64,000 bases of DNA from Legionella brunensis (GTDB taxonomy: Bacteria; Pseudomonadota; Gammaproteobacteria; Legionellales; Legionellaceae): positions 78,870-142,869 of the forward strand of contig NZ_LNXV01000029.1 of assembly GCF_001467025.1 (NCBI RefSeq), given 5' to 3'. Positions 29,122-39,040 of the stretch are shown here, in pieces; the stretch's first letter is position 1; every line of letters starts with the position of its first letter. Below the pieces are notes generated by a model that was not told where the DNA came from, did no database searches, and was given only the letters and a program-made list of their open reading frames with translations. A program made the position numbers and the translations under genes.

Positions 29122-30063
29122 ATGATGGCGTTCTTATCTGAATATGGTTTATTTCTATTAAAAGCATTGACTCTAGTAATCGCCGTATTATTAACTTTTG
29201 CCGGTATTGCTGCTTTAAGTCGTAAGCCCAAATCCAAACTGGAAATAACCTCGCTCAATAAACAATATGAAGAAACTAAACAACGAATGTCTCATGATGT
29301 AAAAAATCATAAACCTGAAAAGAAGAAGAAAAAAAGCAAAGATGAAAAATCATCGCTTTATGTAATCGACTTTCATGGCGATATAAAAGCAAGTGAAGCA
29401 GAGCAACTTCGGGAGGCAGTTACCGCAATTCTTGCTATTGCTGAGCCCAAAGATGAGATTGTTGTACGTTTAGAAAGCCCAGGAGGAGCAGTCAATGCCT
29501 ATGGCCTCGCTGCTTCGCAATTACAACGAATACGCGATAAAAATATTCCACTTACTGTGTGTATCGATAAAATGGCTGCAAGCGGTGGTTATTTAATGGC
29601 CTGTGTTGCTAATACAATAATTGCAGCGCCTTTTGCGATCATTGGTTCCATTGGTGTTGTCGCACAATTACCCAATTTTCATCGTTGGTTGAAAAAAAAT
29701 GATATTGATGTTGAGTTGTTAACCGCTGGCGAATTTAAGCGTACTTTGACTATTTTTGGCGAAAACACTGAAAAAGGCCGTGAAAAATTCCAGGAAGATA
29801 TAGAAAAGATTCATCAAGCGTTTAGAGCTTATGTATTAGCCAATCGCCCTCAATTGGACATTGATAAAGTTGCGACTGGCGAACATTGGCTGGCAAAAGA
29901 AGCGTTCGAATTAAAACTTGTCGATAAACTAATAACTAGTGATGATTATCTTACAGAAAAAATGACTGATTTTAATGCTTTCAAAATCGCAGTTCATGGT
30001 AAAAAATCTCTGGCAGAAAAAATGCTCAAACCAGTTATGAAATTAGTGCATCCCTGGGCTTAA
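29122..30063 (+). CDS. sohB: Inner-membrane serine protease SohB (S49)
   Basis: Signal-peptide-peptidase-like protease. 313 residues: a membrane helix at 7-30, a Lys-rich linker, then the S49 domain with RLESPGGAVNAYG, ASGGYLMACVA, IIGSIGVVAQ (catalytic Ser, near 175) and AGEFKRTL (catalytic Lys). Single gene followed by a GC-rich hairpin. Confidence 0.94.
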   Translation: MMAFLSEYGLFLLKALTLVIAVLLTFAGIAALSRKPKSKLEITSLNKQYEETKQRMSHDVKNHKPEKKKKKSKDEKSSLYVIDFHGDIKASEAEQLREAVTAILAIAEPKDEIVVRLESPGGAVNAYGLAASQLQRIRDKNIPLTVCIDKMAASGGYLMACVANTIIAAPFAIIGSIGVVAQLPNFHRWLKKNDIDVELLTAGEFKRTLTIFGENTEKGREKFQEDIEKIHQAFRAYVLANRPQLDIDKVATGEHWLAKEAFELKLVDKLITSDDYLTEKMTDFNAFKIAVHGKKSLAEKMLKPVMKLVHPWA

Positions 30064-30072
30064 TTTCCGCAA

Positions 30073-30098
30073 GCCGGGTTAGCTTGTCTTCACCCGGC
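30073..30098 (+). terminator. Hairpin after sohB
   Basis: Perfect 7-bp stem GCCGGGT/ACCCGGC with a 12-base loop, 10 bases after the sohB stop; no T-run follows. Confidence 0.5.
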
Positions 30099-30218
30099 GC
30101 CACACCCCATCTGTACAGCCCATTAATCTGCATAACAAACGTATAAACTGTGTTTTTTATTGACACTTTTATGGGTATTCAGTATGATATAGCCACTCAA
30201 ATTTTGGGATAACTCATC

Positions 30219-31715
30219 ATGCGTCCAGTCAAAATTGTTATTTATGATCAAACACAGATTCAATCCTGGGAAAACGAATTACCCACCCTAAAAAAAGCAA
30301 TTGATACAGCCTCACAAACAGTGCTAAGAGAAAAACAAACGTTAGAACCGCTTAATCTTCGTCTGTTGACTCTTGATAATGAGATAAATTCTATACAACT
30401 ACAAATTTTGACTATACAAAGCGAATTAGAGAGACGTCACCATCACCATCATCATGAACATAATGGTCATCACCATAGTCACCCCTCACATAATCATGGT
30501 AATATTTTTGAGGGCTTTGCTGACGCAGTTTCAGAACTTAACTTACTACAATTACAAAATCAGCTAAATGTAGTAAAAATACAACGCGGTGAATTGAAAA
30601 AAACTATTCAATCTCATCTTGATGAAATTAAACGGGCTGAATCAATCATTGGCGAAACCAGCTCAAAGATAGCGTGGACGGAGGATCACATTAAAGCAGG
30701 CAAACAATTTTTAGAAACATTGACCAATAATCCTGCTGAGCTAGTAGAACAGTTACATGAAAAAATACTAAAAACATTTGAAAAATATAGCAATACTCAT
30801 CCGGCAGGTGTTTCACCACAAGTTCGTTTTTGCCTGTTAAATATTCAAGCTAAACTTGCAGGACTACTTACACCGCCTACATTTGAACTGATTACTCCTT
30901 CACCGATTCAAGTAAACCAAATTTACTATCTTCGTCTTTGCGCATTTCTTTGGGACATGTATTATCGTGTAGAGCGAGGAGATAACGATTATCCGTTCAG
31001 CGATTTACTGGCCAATCTACTTAAAGCAACACATATACTTGAGAATGGCGATTTGCCAGACCATTTACAAACAGGGCAGTCAGCAAATGTTCACTTCAGT
31101 CAAGTAAAAAATAACAATCCATATTTTCAAGATTTAACTGATTACGAATTACTAGCGTATGAAAAACAAATTTTCGACCAAGAAATTTCTCATACGAAAA
31201 CCAGACTATATCGGCAAAATGCACTTCAGATTCATATCGGCAAAGCAGTAAGCTTAATTGAATTAGAAATTGCAAACAAAAAATCAAAAAAGGAACCCGT
31301 CGATTATCATTTTTATACACAGGTCATTCGTGACTTTAACAAAATTCTCTTTCAGGGTTCTGATCCAAGTTTAGTTGATCATTTAGCATTACTTGCTGAG
31401 CATGCTTCAGGTTCTTCTTCACTTGGTAAAAAAATCGGCGGTGCGTTGCTTGTTGTCGCAGGACTACTACTTATTGCAGCAAGTGTTGTAGGATTAGTCG
31501 CGACATTTGGCAGCAGCGCATTTCTTAGTGCTTTTGGTCTAGCGCTTGCTCTTAGTCTGCTCTCAACATCGACAATTGCTGGTACTGGTCTAACTTTTTT
31601 TGGTGGGCGTACGTTTAAAGGTGGCATGCAACAAGGTTTGTCTAAAGAACTACATAATATTCATGATGATTTGCAAAATCCAGAGGTAGCACATACCCAA
31701 CCACAATACGGCTAG
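30219..31715 (+). CDS. His-rich coiled-coil protein with C-terminal membrane region, unknown function
   Basis: 498 residues, no signal peptide. A long coiled coil (about 15-75 and 100-165) is interrupted by a cluster at 71-93 in which about 12 of 23 residues are His (RRHHHHHHEHNGHHHSH), able to bind Zn, Ni or Cu. The middle is helical. At about 405-470 a hydrophobic pair of helices (GGALLVVAGLLLIAASVVGL, then a Gly/Ser/Ala-rich stretch) forms a likely hairpin in the membrane, with a hydrophilic tail. This arrangement, coiled coil plus C-terminal hydrophobic pair, recurs among Legionella effectors, but no family is recognised and the assignment as effector is inference. Confidence 0.7.
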   Translation: MRPVKIVIYDQTQIQSWENELPTLKKAIDTASQTVLREKQTLEPLNLRLLTLDNEINSIQLQILTIQSELERRHHHHHHEHNGHHHSHPSHNHGNIFEGFADAVSELNLLQLQNQLNVVKIQRGELKKTIQSHLDEIKRAESIIGETSSKIAWTEDHIKAGKQFLETLTNNPAELVEQLHEKILKTFEKYSNTHPAGVSPQVRFCLLNIQAKLAGLLTPPTFELITPSPIQVNQIYYLRLCAFLWDMYYRVERGDNDYPFSDLLANLLKATHILENGDLPDHLQTGQSANVHFSQVKNNNPYFQDLTDYELLAYEKQIFDQEISHTKTRLYRQNALQIHIGKAVSLIELEIANKKSKKEPVDYHFYTQVIRDFNKILFQGSDPSLVDHLALLAEHASGSSSLGKKIGGALLVVAGLLLIAASVVGLVATFGSSAFLSAFGLALALSLLSTSTIAGTGLTFFGGRTFKGGMQQGLSKELHNIHDDLQNPEVAHTQPQYG

Positions 31716-31726
31716 TTTCTGATTAA

Positions 31727-31798
31727 GGCGTGTACTCAATTGCTTATGAAGCAGAAATTTGAATAATCTGCAGCTGGAGAATTAATTGAGGACACTCC
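31727..31798. repeat. Hairpin/MITE-like element, copy 2 of the GGCGTGT repeat
   Basis: 15-base ends (GGCGTGTACTCAATT at 31727-31741 and its near complement at 31784-31798, 13 of 15 pairing) around 42 bases. The left end is shared with 18895-18918. It may serve as terminator for the gene ending at 31715. Confidence 0.5.
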
Positions 31799-31891
31799 TC
31801 CTAACTTCATACTTGATTATTTGTTAAAAAGGACTAAAGTCGAGGTATAATTACTATTAATAATCGCTAATTAATCAATATGGAGTAAATC

Positions 31892-32209
31892 ATGAGTGAC
31901 TTTAAATCAAAGCTTCCTGATTTTAAGGAAATTACATCAATAGCCGGTAAACTTTTTAAAGATGTTAAAAAAAGCGTCTCAGAAATTATTGACGATTATA
32001 AAAAGAAACGCGAGCAGCCTGATACGGGGGATGTGGTAAGTTCCAGCCCTAAAAAAGCTAAAACTGAAGAAGAAGTCGCTGTAGCTGCAAAAAAAACAAC
32101 TGAGACCGGGGAAGAAGAAGTTACCACTGTTGCTACAGCCAAGAAAAGCAAAACGGCCAAACCTCAATCAGAAGCTTCTGAGACTCAAGATTCTGATCAA
32201 CAAGAGTAG
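31892..32209 (+). CDS. Small charged, low-complexity protein of unknown function
   Basis: 105 residues, preceded by TGGAG before ATG 31892. The first 45 residues could form an amphipathic helix (LPDFKEITSIAGKLFKDVKK...); the remainder is Lys/Glu/Thr/Ala-rich and disordered, with a short SPKKAK basic patch. It is just upstream of a MITE-like element. No family recognised. Confidence 0.6.
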   Translation: MSDFKSKLPDFKEITSIAGKLFKDVKKSVSEIIDDYKKKREQPDTGDVVSSSPKKAKTEEEVAVAAKKTTETGEEEVTTVATAKKSKTAKPQSEASETQDSDQQE

Positions 32210-32215
32210 CCAATA

Positions 32216-32351
32216 GACCTCTTTCAAAGCTCTACTGCCTTAGGTTATTGCATTTAAGTGATAAGGTGCCCGGATTCTCATGTTACTCCGTGTACAACGT
32301 GGCCATGCAGCACATCGCTGTACTTTTCTGCTGCCAAGTTTTAAAGAGGTC
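32216..32351. mobile_element. MITE-like element, no coding capacity
   Basis: Ends are inverted repeats: GACCTCTTTCAA at 32216-32227 and its partner at 32340-32351, 11 of 12 pairing. The 136-base unit has no convincing ORF. The inside contains a second short inverted repeat around GTACA. It ends 12 bases before the fleQ stop codon. Confidence 0.4.
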
Positions 32352-32363
32352 CAATATCACTAA

Positions 32364-33770
32364 CTATGCACGATCAGGACGGGTCAAACCATATTTACGC
32401 ATTTTTTCAACTAAAGTAGTACGTCGCATGTTAAGATAATTAGCTGCATGGGCCACCACCCAATCAGATTCGTTCAATGCTTGGCTAATAAGCGCAAGCT
32501 CTGTCTTTACTAAATGTTCCTTTAAATCGATTCCATCACTAGTAATTGCGTCTGGACTTAATATTTCCAATAGAGTTTCCCGTTCGCTATTCAAAACTCC
32601 TTGTATTAACAACTTGCTATCTTTTCTAAAACGTCTGGGCAAATCCTCGAAATCTACAATCCCATTAGGAAACAAAATGGATAAGCGCTCAACAAGATTG
32701 GCTAGCTCTCGTACATTTCCCGGCCAGCTATAGCAACTCAACGCATCTAGAGCCGCAGGCATAAGACGAACACCAGGCCTGTTTTCGCCTTCAATACGAG
32801 AGACAAGTTCGTTTAACAACAAAGGCAAATCTTCACGCCTGGCACGTAAAGGAGGCATATCAATAGGAAAAACATTTAAACGATAAAATAAGTCCTCTCG
32901 AAATGTCCCTTCACTAATTGCCTCCTCCAGATTACGATGAGTAGCAGCAATAATCCTAACGTTAACATCAATGCTCTTGTTGCTGCCGACCCGTTCAAAA
33001 CAGCGCTCTTGTAATACACGCAATAATTTGACTTGCATTGCTAAAGGCATATCCCCTATTTCATCAAGAAATAAAGTTCCACCATTTGCTAATTCAAACC
33101 GTCCCTGGCGAGCGGTAATCGCACCAGTAAACGCTCCTTTCTCATGTCCAAACAACTCACTTTCTAACAATTCCGCCGGAATAGCTCCACAATTAATAGG
33201 AATAAACGGCTTATTATGTCGTGATGAAAAAGCATGAATATTCCTTGCTACAACTTCCTTACCTGTACCTGATTCACCAAGAATTAATACACTCGCTTCA
33301 GTATCTGCAACCTGAGCAATCAATTTACGAACTTGGCGGATAGAATCACTGTTACCTACCAAACTACGAAATAAAGGCGTACGCTTTTTGTTGTATTTTT
33401 CAGCCAATAGTGTTTCATTAGCAATCTGGCATTTATGCAAAGCTTCGAGCATTTGAGCATACGTAAAAGGAAAACAGAGATTTGCAAGCACATTACTTAC
33501 AGAATAATGAGTTTCAGGAAAAGGTGAATCGATAAGGATGATCGGCAATTGTGGCACTATCGTCCTCACATCATTGAGGAACTCAAAGGTATTTTCATAA
33601 GATTCTTGCGCCCCAACTACAATTGAATGAACATTCTTAAAAGAGAAAGTTTGCCAATTCAAATAATTAGCTTGAATACAAGTTTCGCCAACAAAATTTA
33701 AAATCGTGGTGAGCTTATGAGAACGTTCTTTATTATCATCAATAATGAAAATAGTTTCATTGCGACTCAT
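32364..33770 (-). CDS. fleQ: Sigma-54-dependent activator, FleQ type
   Basis: Master regulator of flagellar genes in Legionella and Pseudomonas. 468 residues from ATG 33770 (GGATAGAG site upstream); the longer reading from 33833 covers the leader palindrome and is unlikely. N-terminal FleQ receiver-like domain ([16 protein letters not shown]), AAA+ domain with [21 protein letters not shown], and [10 protein letters not shown], arginine-finger region, and a Fis-type HTH at the end ([20 protein letters not shown]). The symbol rests on the N-terminal type and size; a paralogue is possible. Confidence 0.8.
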   Translation of the reverse strand: MSRNETIFIIDDNKERSHKLTTILNFVGETCIQANYLNWQTFSFKNVHSIVVGAQESYENTFEFLNDVRTIVPQLPIILIDSPFPETHYSVSNVLANLCFPFTYAQMLEALHKCQIANETLLAEKYNKKRTPLFRSLVGNSDSIRQVRKLIAQVADTEASVLILGESGTGKEVVARNIHAFSSRHNKPFIPINCGAIPAELLESELFGHEKGAFTGAITARQGRFELANGGTLFLDEIGDMPLAMQVKLLRVLQERCFERVGSNKSIDVNVRIIAATHRNLEEAISEGTFREDLFYRLNVFPIDMPPLRARREDLPLLLNELVSRIEGENRPGVRLMPAALDALSCYSWPGNVRELANLVERLSILFPNGIVDFEDLPRRFRKDSKLLIQGVLNSERETLLEILSPDAITSDGIDLKEHLVKTELALISQALNESDWVVAHAANYLNMRRTTLVEKMRKYGLTRPDRA

Positions 33771-33805
33771 AGCTCTATCCCTACATCCAGCTTGCCTAAT
33801 CTGAG

Positions 33806-33851
33806 TATTGGTTACCAACCAATATACTGTCAAATAAATGACGATTTATTT
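33806..33851. promoter_or_regulatory. Two palindromes in the fleQ leader
   Basis: TATTGGTT-ACC-AACCAATA at 33806-33824 is a perfect 8-bp palindrome whose edge is 35 bases upstream of the fleQ ATG. A second perfect 8-bp inverted repeat, AAATAAAT-GACG-ATTTATTT, lies at 33832-33851. The first looks like an operator; the second may be a terminator for the upstream gene or an RNA hairpin. Confidence 0.45.
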
Positions 33852-33875
33852 TATCAGTGTCATAAATAACAAGTC

Positions 33876-34463
33876 CTAGCGATTGCAGTCAATAGACTCA
33901 AAAGCATTACACAACACCCCAAAACATAATTTTTGATTGCCAATTGCTTTAGTAGCCGCAATATGTTTTTGAATAGAGAATCGACGAACATCCAGATAAC
34001 CCATGCGACGACAAAATGAAAACGCTGCCTTACGTCCGCAACCGCGATGACCATCATAGCACCAATCAACACGATAATTATTAAAACGAGGGTAGACAAA
34101 GCGTCTTAAGCGATAATGATAAGCCTTAGGGGGATTATGAGACATGTTTGATACACAACGGATGGTTTTAAACCCATTGCAATGCCAACCTTTACATCTT
34201 AAATTGCAGAATAAATAATTCGTTAAACCCACATTATTATCGATAATCTGCTGGTCCGCTCGCTCATAACCCATGAGCCGACAATAGCGATTGGCGACCA
34301 CAGATCCACACTTACCATCTAACATGCAATAATTTAAACGTTCACCATGGTATTTCGGCATCCAAAAATTTCTATAGAAATCATTACTGCGCGCTCCCAT
34401 ACTCAAATTACTCAAGAGCAAGCAAGCTATAGTCACCAAACCCATTCGTGAAAAAAAAGTCAT
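33876..34463 (-). CDS. Exported Cys-rich protein with internal duplication
   Basis: 195 residues with a signal peptide (1-23, cleaved near MGA). Two copies of one module follow: LNYCMLDGKCGSVVANRYCRLMGY...FCNLRCKGWHCNGF and VDWCYDGHRGCGRKAAFSFCRRMGY...LCFGVLCNAFESIDC. Both keep the order W/Y-C, CG..A..(Y/F)CR.MGY, two Cys and a final Cys, giving a likely disulfide-bonded fold. The CG-AA-FCR-GY block is also seen in uncharacterised secreted proteins of other bacteria and plants. Function unknown; perhaps sugar binding. Confidence 0.7.
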   Translation of the reverse strand: MTFFSRMGLVTIACLLLSNLSMGARSNDFYRNFWMPKYHGERLNYCMLDGKCGSVVANRYCRLMGYERADQQIIDNNVGLTNYLFCNLRCKGWHCNGFKTIRCVSNMSHNPPKAYHYRLRRFVYPRFNNYRVDWCYDGHRGCGRKAAFSFCRRMGYLDVRRFSIQKHIAATKAIGNQKLCFGVLCNAFESIDCNR

Positions 34464-34598
34464 TATTACAATCCGTTAGCAGCTTTTATGACATGTTAGC
34501 CTATGCCCGACAGCAAAAAAAGAGGCAAAACTCCCCTTCGATAATTTTTTGACAGACCGCTGATCATTTAGGTCTAATTCACAACGAACTATTGTCAA

Positions 34599-37500
34599 CT
34601 AATAGCTCAATTCAACGTTTTGTTCCCCTAATAGATCGCCAAGAATCATTAACAAATTATCAGTTGGCGTCACTCGCCACTGCTGACCCAAATTTAAAGC
34701 AGCAGTGGCGGTTTGACTTGCATAACGAATCTGCACGACACATTCACCCTGATGAGCTTTTAATATGGATTGCAGTGAAGAAATCACCTCATTATCTTTA
34801 GGCGATAAGGCAAGGGCAATACATTTGGCAAATCGCGTACGTGCATCTTCAATACTGTAAAGTTGATTAGCAGTCATCTTAACGCCACCACTATACTCAT
34901 CGGGTGCGATTTCCCCTTCAACAACAAGCATTTGCCCCACTTGTATGTTTGTTTGTTGAGCTTCATAGACCTCGGAAAAAACCACAACATCCAATTTATT
35001 AGTGGCATCTTCAACGCCAATAATTGTCAATTTTTTTCCTCGCTTAGTCATGACCCTTCGTAATGTTGTGACCAAACCACATATGCATGTTTTTTTTAAA
35101 ACACTGGGATTAAGTCTGGCAATAGGAGTAACAAAGGCTTTGAACTCTTGAGAGTACTGCTTTGCTGGATGTCCAGTAATATAAAGTCCTAGCGTTTCTT
35201 TTTCACCATTTAGCCGCATTGTGTCTGGCCATGGTTTGCATTCGACATAATCTTCTTGATTAACCGTTTCTTCCAATATTGAAAACAAATCCGTCTGGCC
35301 ACTATTTTGATTTTGGTGAGTTTTATCGGCTACCTTTAAAGCTTTATCAAGCGAAGTGAATAACACGGAGCGCTCTATACCCCAACAATCCATTGCACCA
35401 CTTTTGATTAAAGCCTCCAACACTCGACGATTTACTTTACGCAAATCCATTCTTTGACAAAAACTAAATAAACCCGAATAAACCCCTCCACTTATTCTTT
35501 CTTCCACGATGTAGTTAATTGCCGTTTCCCCTACCCCTTTGATCGCCCCCAAACCGTAGAGAATTGTTTTGTCATCAGCTACAGTAAATTGGTAATGGGA
35601 CTGGTTAATTGCGGGCGGTAAAACATTTAATTGCATTTGCACGCATTCATCTATAAAGGTGACTACTTTATCAGTATTATCCATATCCGAAGACATGACC
35701 GCGGCCATAAATGCAGCTGGAAAATGTGCCTTTAACCAAGCCGTTTGATAAGCAACTAGTGCATAAGCCGCAGAGTGAGATTTATTAAATCCATAGCCAG
35801 CAAACTTCTCCATTAAGTCAAAAATATGCGTAGCAACCTGTTCATCAACACCACGTGCTGTCGCACCTTCAGTAAAAATGACTCGTTGTTTGGCCATTTC
35901 CTCAGGCTTTTTCTTACCCATGGCTCGTCGCAATAAGTCCGCTCCCCCGAGCGTATAATTTGCTAAAACCTGGGCGATTTGCATCACTTGTTCTTGGTAA
36001 AGAATAACCCCATAGGTAGGCTTTAAAATAGGTTCCAAGTCTGGATGGGGATACTCAACCTTAGCACGCCCATGTTTTCTGTCAATAAAGTCATCTACCA
36101 TCCCTGATTGGAGAGGACCTGGTCTAAAAAGAGCAACCAATGCAATTATATCTTCAAAACAATCTGGCTGGAGGCGATGAATTAACTCTTTCATGCCACG
36201 GGATTCCAGCTGGAAAACTGCTGTAGTTTGGCAAGCCATTAATAGCTCAAAACTTTTTTTATCGTCTGTAGGAATGAGAGAGATATCAATTGGCAGCTCG
36301 CCTTGGGCAACCCTTTGTTTATTGATAATTGCCAAAGCCCAATCAATGATGGTTAACGTTCGCAGTCCCAAGAAGTCAAACTTCACTAAACCTGCAGCCT
36401 CTACATCATCTTTGTCAAATTGACTAACTAATTGGGTCGAACCTTGTTCACAATAAATTGCAGTAAAATCAGTTAATTTTGAAGGTGCAATCACTACGCC
36501 ACCAGCATGTTTACCTGCATTTCGAGTAATACCTTCAAGTTTTAATGCTAAATCAATTAACTCTTTGACTTCCTCTTCGTCTTGATAACGTCGTTTTAAT
36601 TCTTCTTCATCCTCGAGCGCTTTGTTCAAAGTCATTCCTATTTCAAAAGGAATTAATTTCGCTATCTTATCGACAAAACCATAAGGATGACCCAGAACCC
36701 GCCCCACATCGCGTACCACTGCCTTTGCAGCCATCGTACCGAAAGTAATAATTTGTGAAACACTTTGTCGTCCATATTTCTCAGCAACATATTCAATAAC
36801 CCTATCTCGCCCCTCCATGCAAAAATCAATATCGAAGTCAGGCATCGAAACCCGCTCAGGATTTAAGAAACGCTCGAATAGCAATTCATAGAGTAGTGGA
36901 TCCAAGTCGGTTATTTTTAATGCGTAAGCAACCAAAGAACCTGCTCCAGAACCTCTTCCAGGACCGACTGGGACACCATTTTGTTTTGCCCACTGAATAA
37001 AATCTGCCACGATAAGGAAATAACCGGGAAACCCCATGGTATTAATTACGTCTAACTCAACCTGCAGTCTTTTATCATAAGGAGAGCGTAAACTTGTTAT
37101 AGTCTCTGGAGATTGATCACGAAAAATTTGCTGTAGACGTTCTTCAAGACCCTGCTTGGATAACTCTGAAAGATAACCTTCTACTGTAGACCCTTCTGGA
37201 ATAGGGAAATTAGGCAAATAATTATTGCCTAAATCAAGTTTAACGGTACATCGTTTGGCTATTTCAACCGTATTTTCCAGGGCTTGCGGTAAATCTTTAA
37301 ATAGCTCAATCATCTCTTGCGCGGAGCGAAGGTATTGTTGTGGGCTGTATAGCTGGTTTCGTCTGGGATCCGCCAAAGTGTAGCCTTCGTGAATGCACAC
37401 TCGCGCTTCATGTGCTTCATAATCTTCTTTTTGGAGAAAACGCACATCGTTAGTGGCAACTAAAGGTAAATTTAGCTCCTCCGCCAAACGTACCACGCGT

Positions 37501-38045
37501 TCATTATATTCGATCTCATCAACTCGCCCTGTTCTTTGTATTTCCAAATAAAAACGATTAGGAAAAATATCCATAAAGGATTTAGCCAATGCATAAGCAC
37601 TTGTTTCATCATTTGCTAGTAAGGCCTTCCCTATGGCACCGAATCGTCCTCCTGATAAGGCAATTAACCCTTCTGCATGTTCATTAATCCAATGAGATTG
37701 AATTCTTGGTTGGCCTTGGTATTGGCCTTCCTGATAAGCCTTGGACACCAAACAGGTTAAATTTCGATACCCTATTTCATTTTGGCATAATAGAACAAGC
37801 GAGGTAACCTGTTCAGGGTTAGCGGGATCATAGCAAGGTAAATCACTTCCTAAAATCGGTTTAATACCTGCTTCCAATGCTGCCTTGAAAACTTTCACCG
37901 CAGCAAAGAGATTGCAATAGTCAGTAATTGCTATTGCATTCATACCCTTATTAGCAAGTGACTTCATAAGCGGCTTGATACGCACTAAACCGTCTACCAT
38001 GGAAAACTCTGTGTGTACCCGCAAATGAACAAAACGCGCTTGCAT
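34599..38045 (-). CDS. dnaE: DNA polymerase III subunit alpha
   Basis: Replicative polymerase. 1148 residues from ATG 38045, which puts the conserved FVHLRVHTEFSMVDG at the N-terminus; a TTG at 38066 adds seven residues. PHP domain, then the catalytic palm with GPGRGSGAGSLVAY and PDFDIDF (aspartates near 398-402), fingers, tandem HhH region, an OB fold near 985-1060 and the tau-binding tail. Ends shortly after the Cys-rich protein gene's upstream region. Confidence 0.98.
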   Translation of the reverse strand: MQARFVHLRVHTEFSMVDGLVRIKPLMKSLANKGMNAIAITDYCNLFAAVKVFKAALEAGIKPILGSDLPCYDPANPEQVTSLVLLCQNEIGYRNLTCLVSKAYQEGQYQGQPRIQSHWINEHAEGLIALSGGRFGAIGKALLANDETSAYALAKSFMDIFPNRFYLEIQRTGRVDEIEYNERVVRLAEELNLPLVATNDVRFLQKEDYEAHEARVCIHEGYTLADPRRNQLYSPQQYLRSAQEMIELFKDLPQALENTVEIAKRCTVKLDLGNNYLPNFPIPEGSTVEGYLSELSKQGLEERLQQIFRDQSPETITSLRSPYDKRLQVELDVINTMGFPGYFLIVADFIQWAKQNGVPVGPGRGSGAGSLVAYALKITDLDPLLYELLFERFLNPERVSMPDFDIDFCMEGRDRVIEYVAEKYGRQSVSQIITFGTMAAKAVVRDVGRVLGHPYGFVDKIAKLIPFEIGMTLNKALEDEEELKRRYQDEEEVKELIDLALKLEGITRNAGKHAGGVVIAPSKLTDFTAIYCEQGSTQLVSQFDKDDVEAAGLVKFDFLGLRTLTIIDWALAIINKQRVAQGELPIDISLIPTDDKKSFELLMACQTTAVFQLESRGMKELIHRLQPDCFEDIIALVALFRPGPLQSGMVDDFIDRKHGRAKVEYPHPDLEPILKPTYGVILYQEQVMQIAQVLANYTLGGADLLRRAMGKKKPEEMAKQRVIFTEGATARGVDEQVATHIFDLMEKFAGYGFNKSHSAAYALVAYQTAWLKAHFPAAFMAAVMSSDMDNTDKVVTFIDECVQMQLNVLPPAINQSHYQFTVADDKTILYGLGAIKGVGETAINYIVEERISGGVYSGLFSFCQRMDLRKVNRRVLEALIKSGAMDCWGIERSVLFTSLDKALKVADKTHQNQNSGQTDLFSILEETVNQEDYVECKPWPDTMRLNGEKETLGLYITGHPAKQYSQEFKAFVTPIARLNPSVLKKTCICGLVTTLRRVMTKRGKKLTIIGVEDATNKLDVVVFSEVYEAQQTNIQVGQMLVVEGEIAPDEYSGGVKMTANQLYSIEDARTRFAKCIALALSPKDNEVISSLQSILKAHQGECVVQIRYASQTATAALNLGQQWRVTPTDNLLMILGDLLGEQNVELSY

Positions 38046-38540
38046 AATGTGAAAACTTTTACTCAAGAGAATGAGTGAACTGTACCGAAGTCAGTTGTTG
38101 AGAGCAAGTACGAAATTGGTGACTTTTCTATAAAAAAGCAGCTATGCTCAAGTAGCCTGGCTGCAGCGAACTTAAATAAAAAATCATCTATTTTGGCTCT
38201 GTACTTTATTGATTTGTCATTTATTTACAAGTCTATATCCCCTACTCTAGAATAATTTTTAAGAATCAGGTCTAAATTTAGGGACATGAAAAATTGAGGA
38301 AAAAAAACTACTACTCTTGGGTGATAAATTACTCAAGGCTGGCTGCAATGCGGTTGATAAAATTGCCCAACCTCTATTTGATCATTTGATTTAACGTTCT
38401 TTTCATATAAATTATCAATTAATGATAATTTTATTTTTCTAACCAATAATTATGCCTGGCTTAAAAATTGTATCAATAAAAACTACGTAGAATATCTTTC
38501 TTCCATGTAACCGGAACACGATGCCATTCTCTGGGATGCG
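38046..38540. other. Gene-free stretch before the luxR-type pseudogene
   Basis: AT-rich and without an acceptable gene. At about 38290-38391 one plus-strand frame reads LLGDKLLKAGCNAVDKIAQP and then a stop, but an in-frame stop lies just ahead and no start is seen, so it may be the remnant of a decayed gene. Confidence 0.35.
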
Positions 38541-39040
38541 ATTACCAAAGACAGTACTGTTATGCCAGTGTTTGAAGATACCCGACTAAACTTCAATATC
38601 GATCATGGATTTACCATTATTAAAAGCAATGAAACACAAGAAGAGCATTTTAATTTTGCAACCACCCGAAACAACTATCAAATAAATGACTTTTACTTGC
38701 ATCATCAGGAAATTCTGGAACGCTTTATCCTTTATTTTAAAGATAAAGCTCAAAAAATTATTGATATTGCCTGACGCATGCAATCAGCTTGAAAGAACTT
38801 GGTTTAATTAAAAACTCGCTTGCAAAGAAGAGTTTTATAGAGAAATCGATTACTTCATAGAAAACACACAGATTAAAACCATCCACCTCTCAGCGAGTGG
38901 CAAAAATCTTGATGTAAACTATACCTTAGCTCATACAGGTTATTATTTCCTGCAAGGATTAAGCTATAAACAAATAGCAAATCAGATAATTGAAGGTAAT
39001 TATAGATCTGTAAGCCATCGCATTACCGCCAAGTACTTAT
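38541..39040 (+). pseudogene. Broken LuxR-type regulator
   Basis: The first part reads WDAITKDSTVMPVFEDTR and continues through 38771, including HFNFATTRNNYQINDFYLHH, a pattern seen in Legionella LuxR-type regulators. Codons before 38541 end in a stop, so the true N-terminus is missing. After a stop at 38772, a different frame resumes from about 38840 and contains IHLSASG and TGYYFLQGLSYKQIANQII, a GerE-like helix-turn-helix. Thus truncation plus at least one frameshift. The end overlaps the 3' end of the minus-strand luxR gene. Confidence 0.65.

Noticed and set aside
32340..32440. Small plus-strand frame at 32248-32439
   Set aside because: It crosses the MITE-like element and the end of fleQ and has no ribosome site.
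38586..38783. Minus-strand frame of 65 codons
   Set aside because: It is antisense to the luxR-type remnant, whose plus-strand translation is protein-like.
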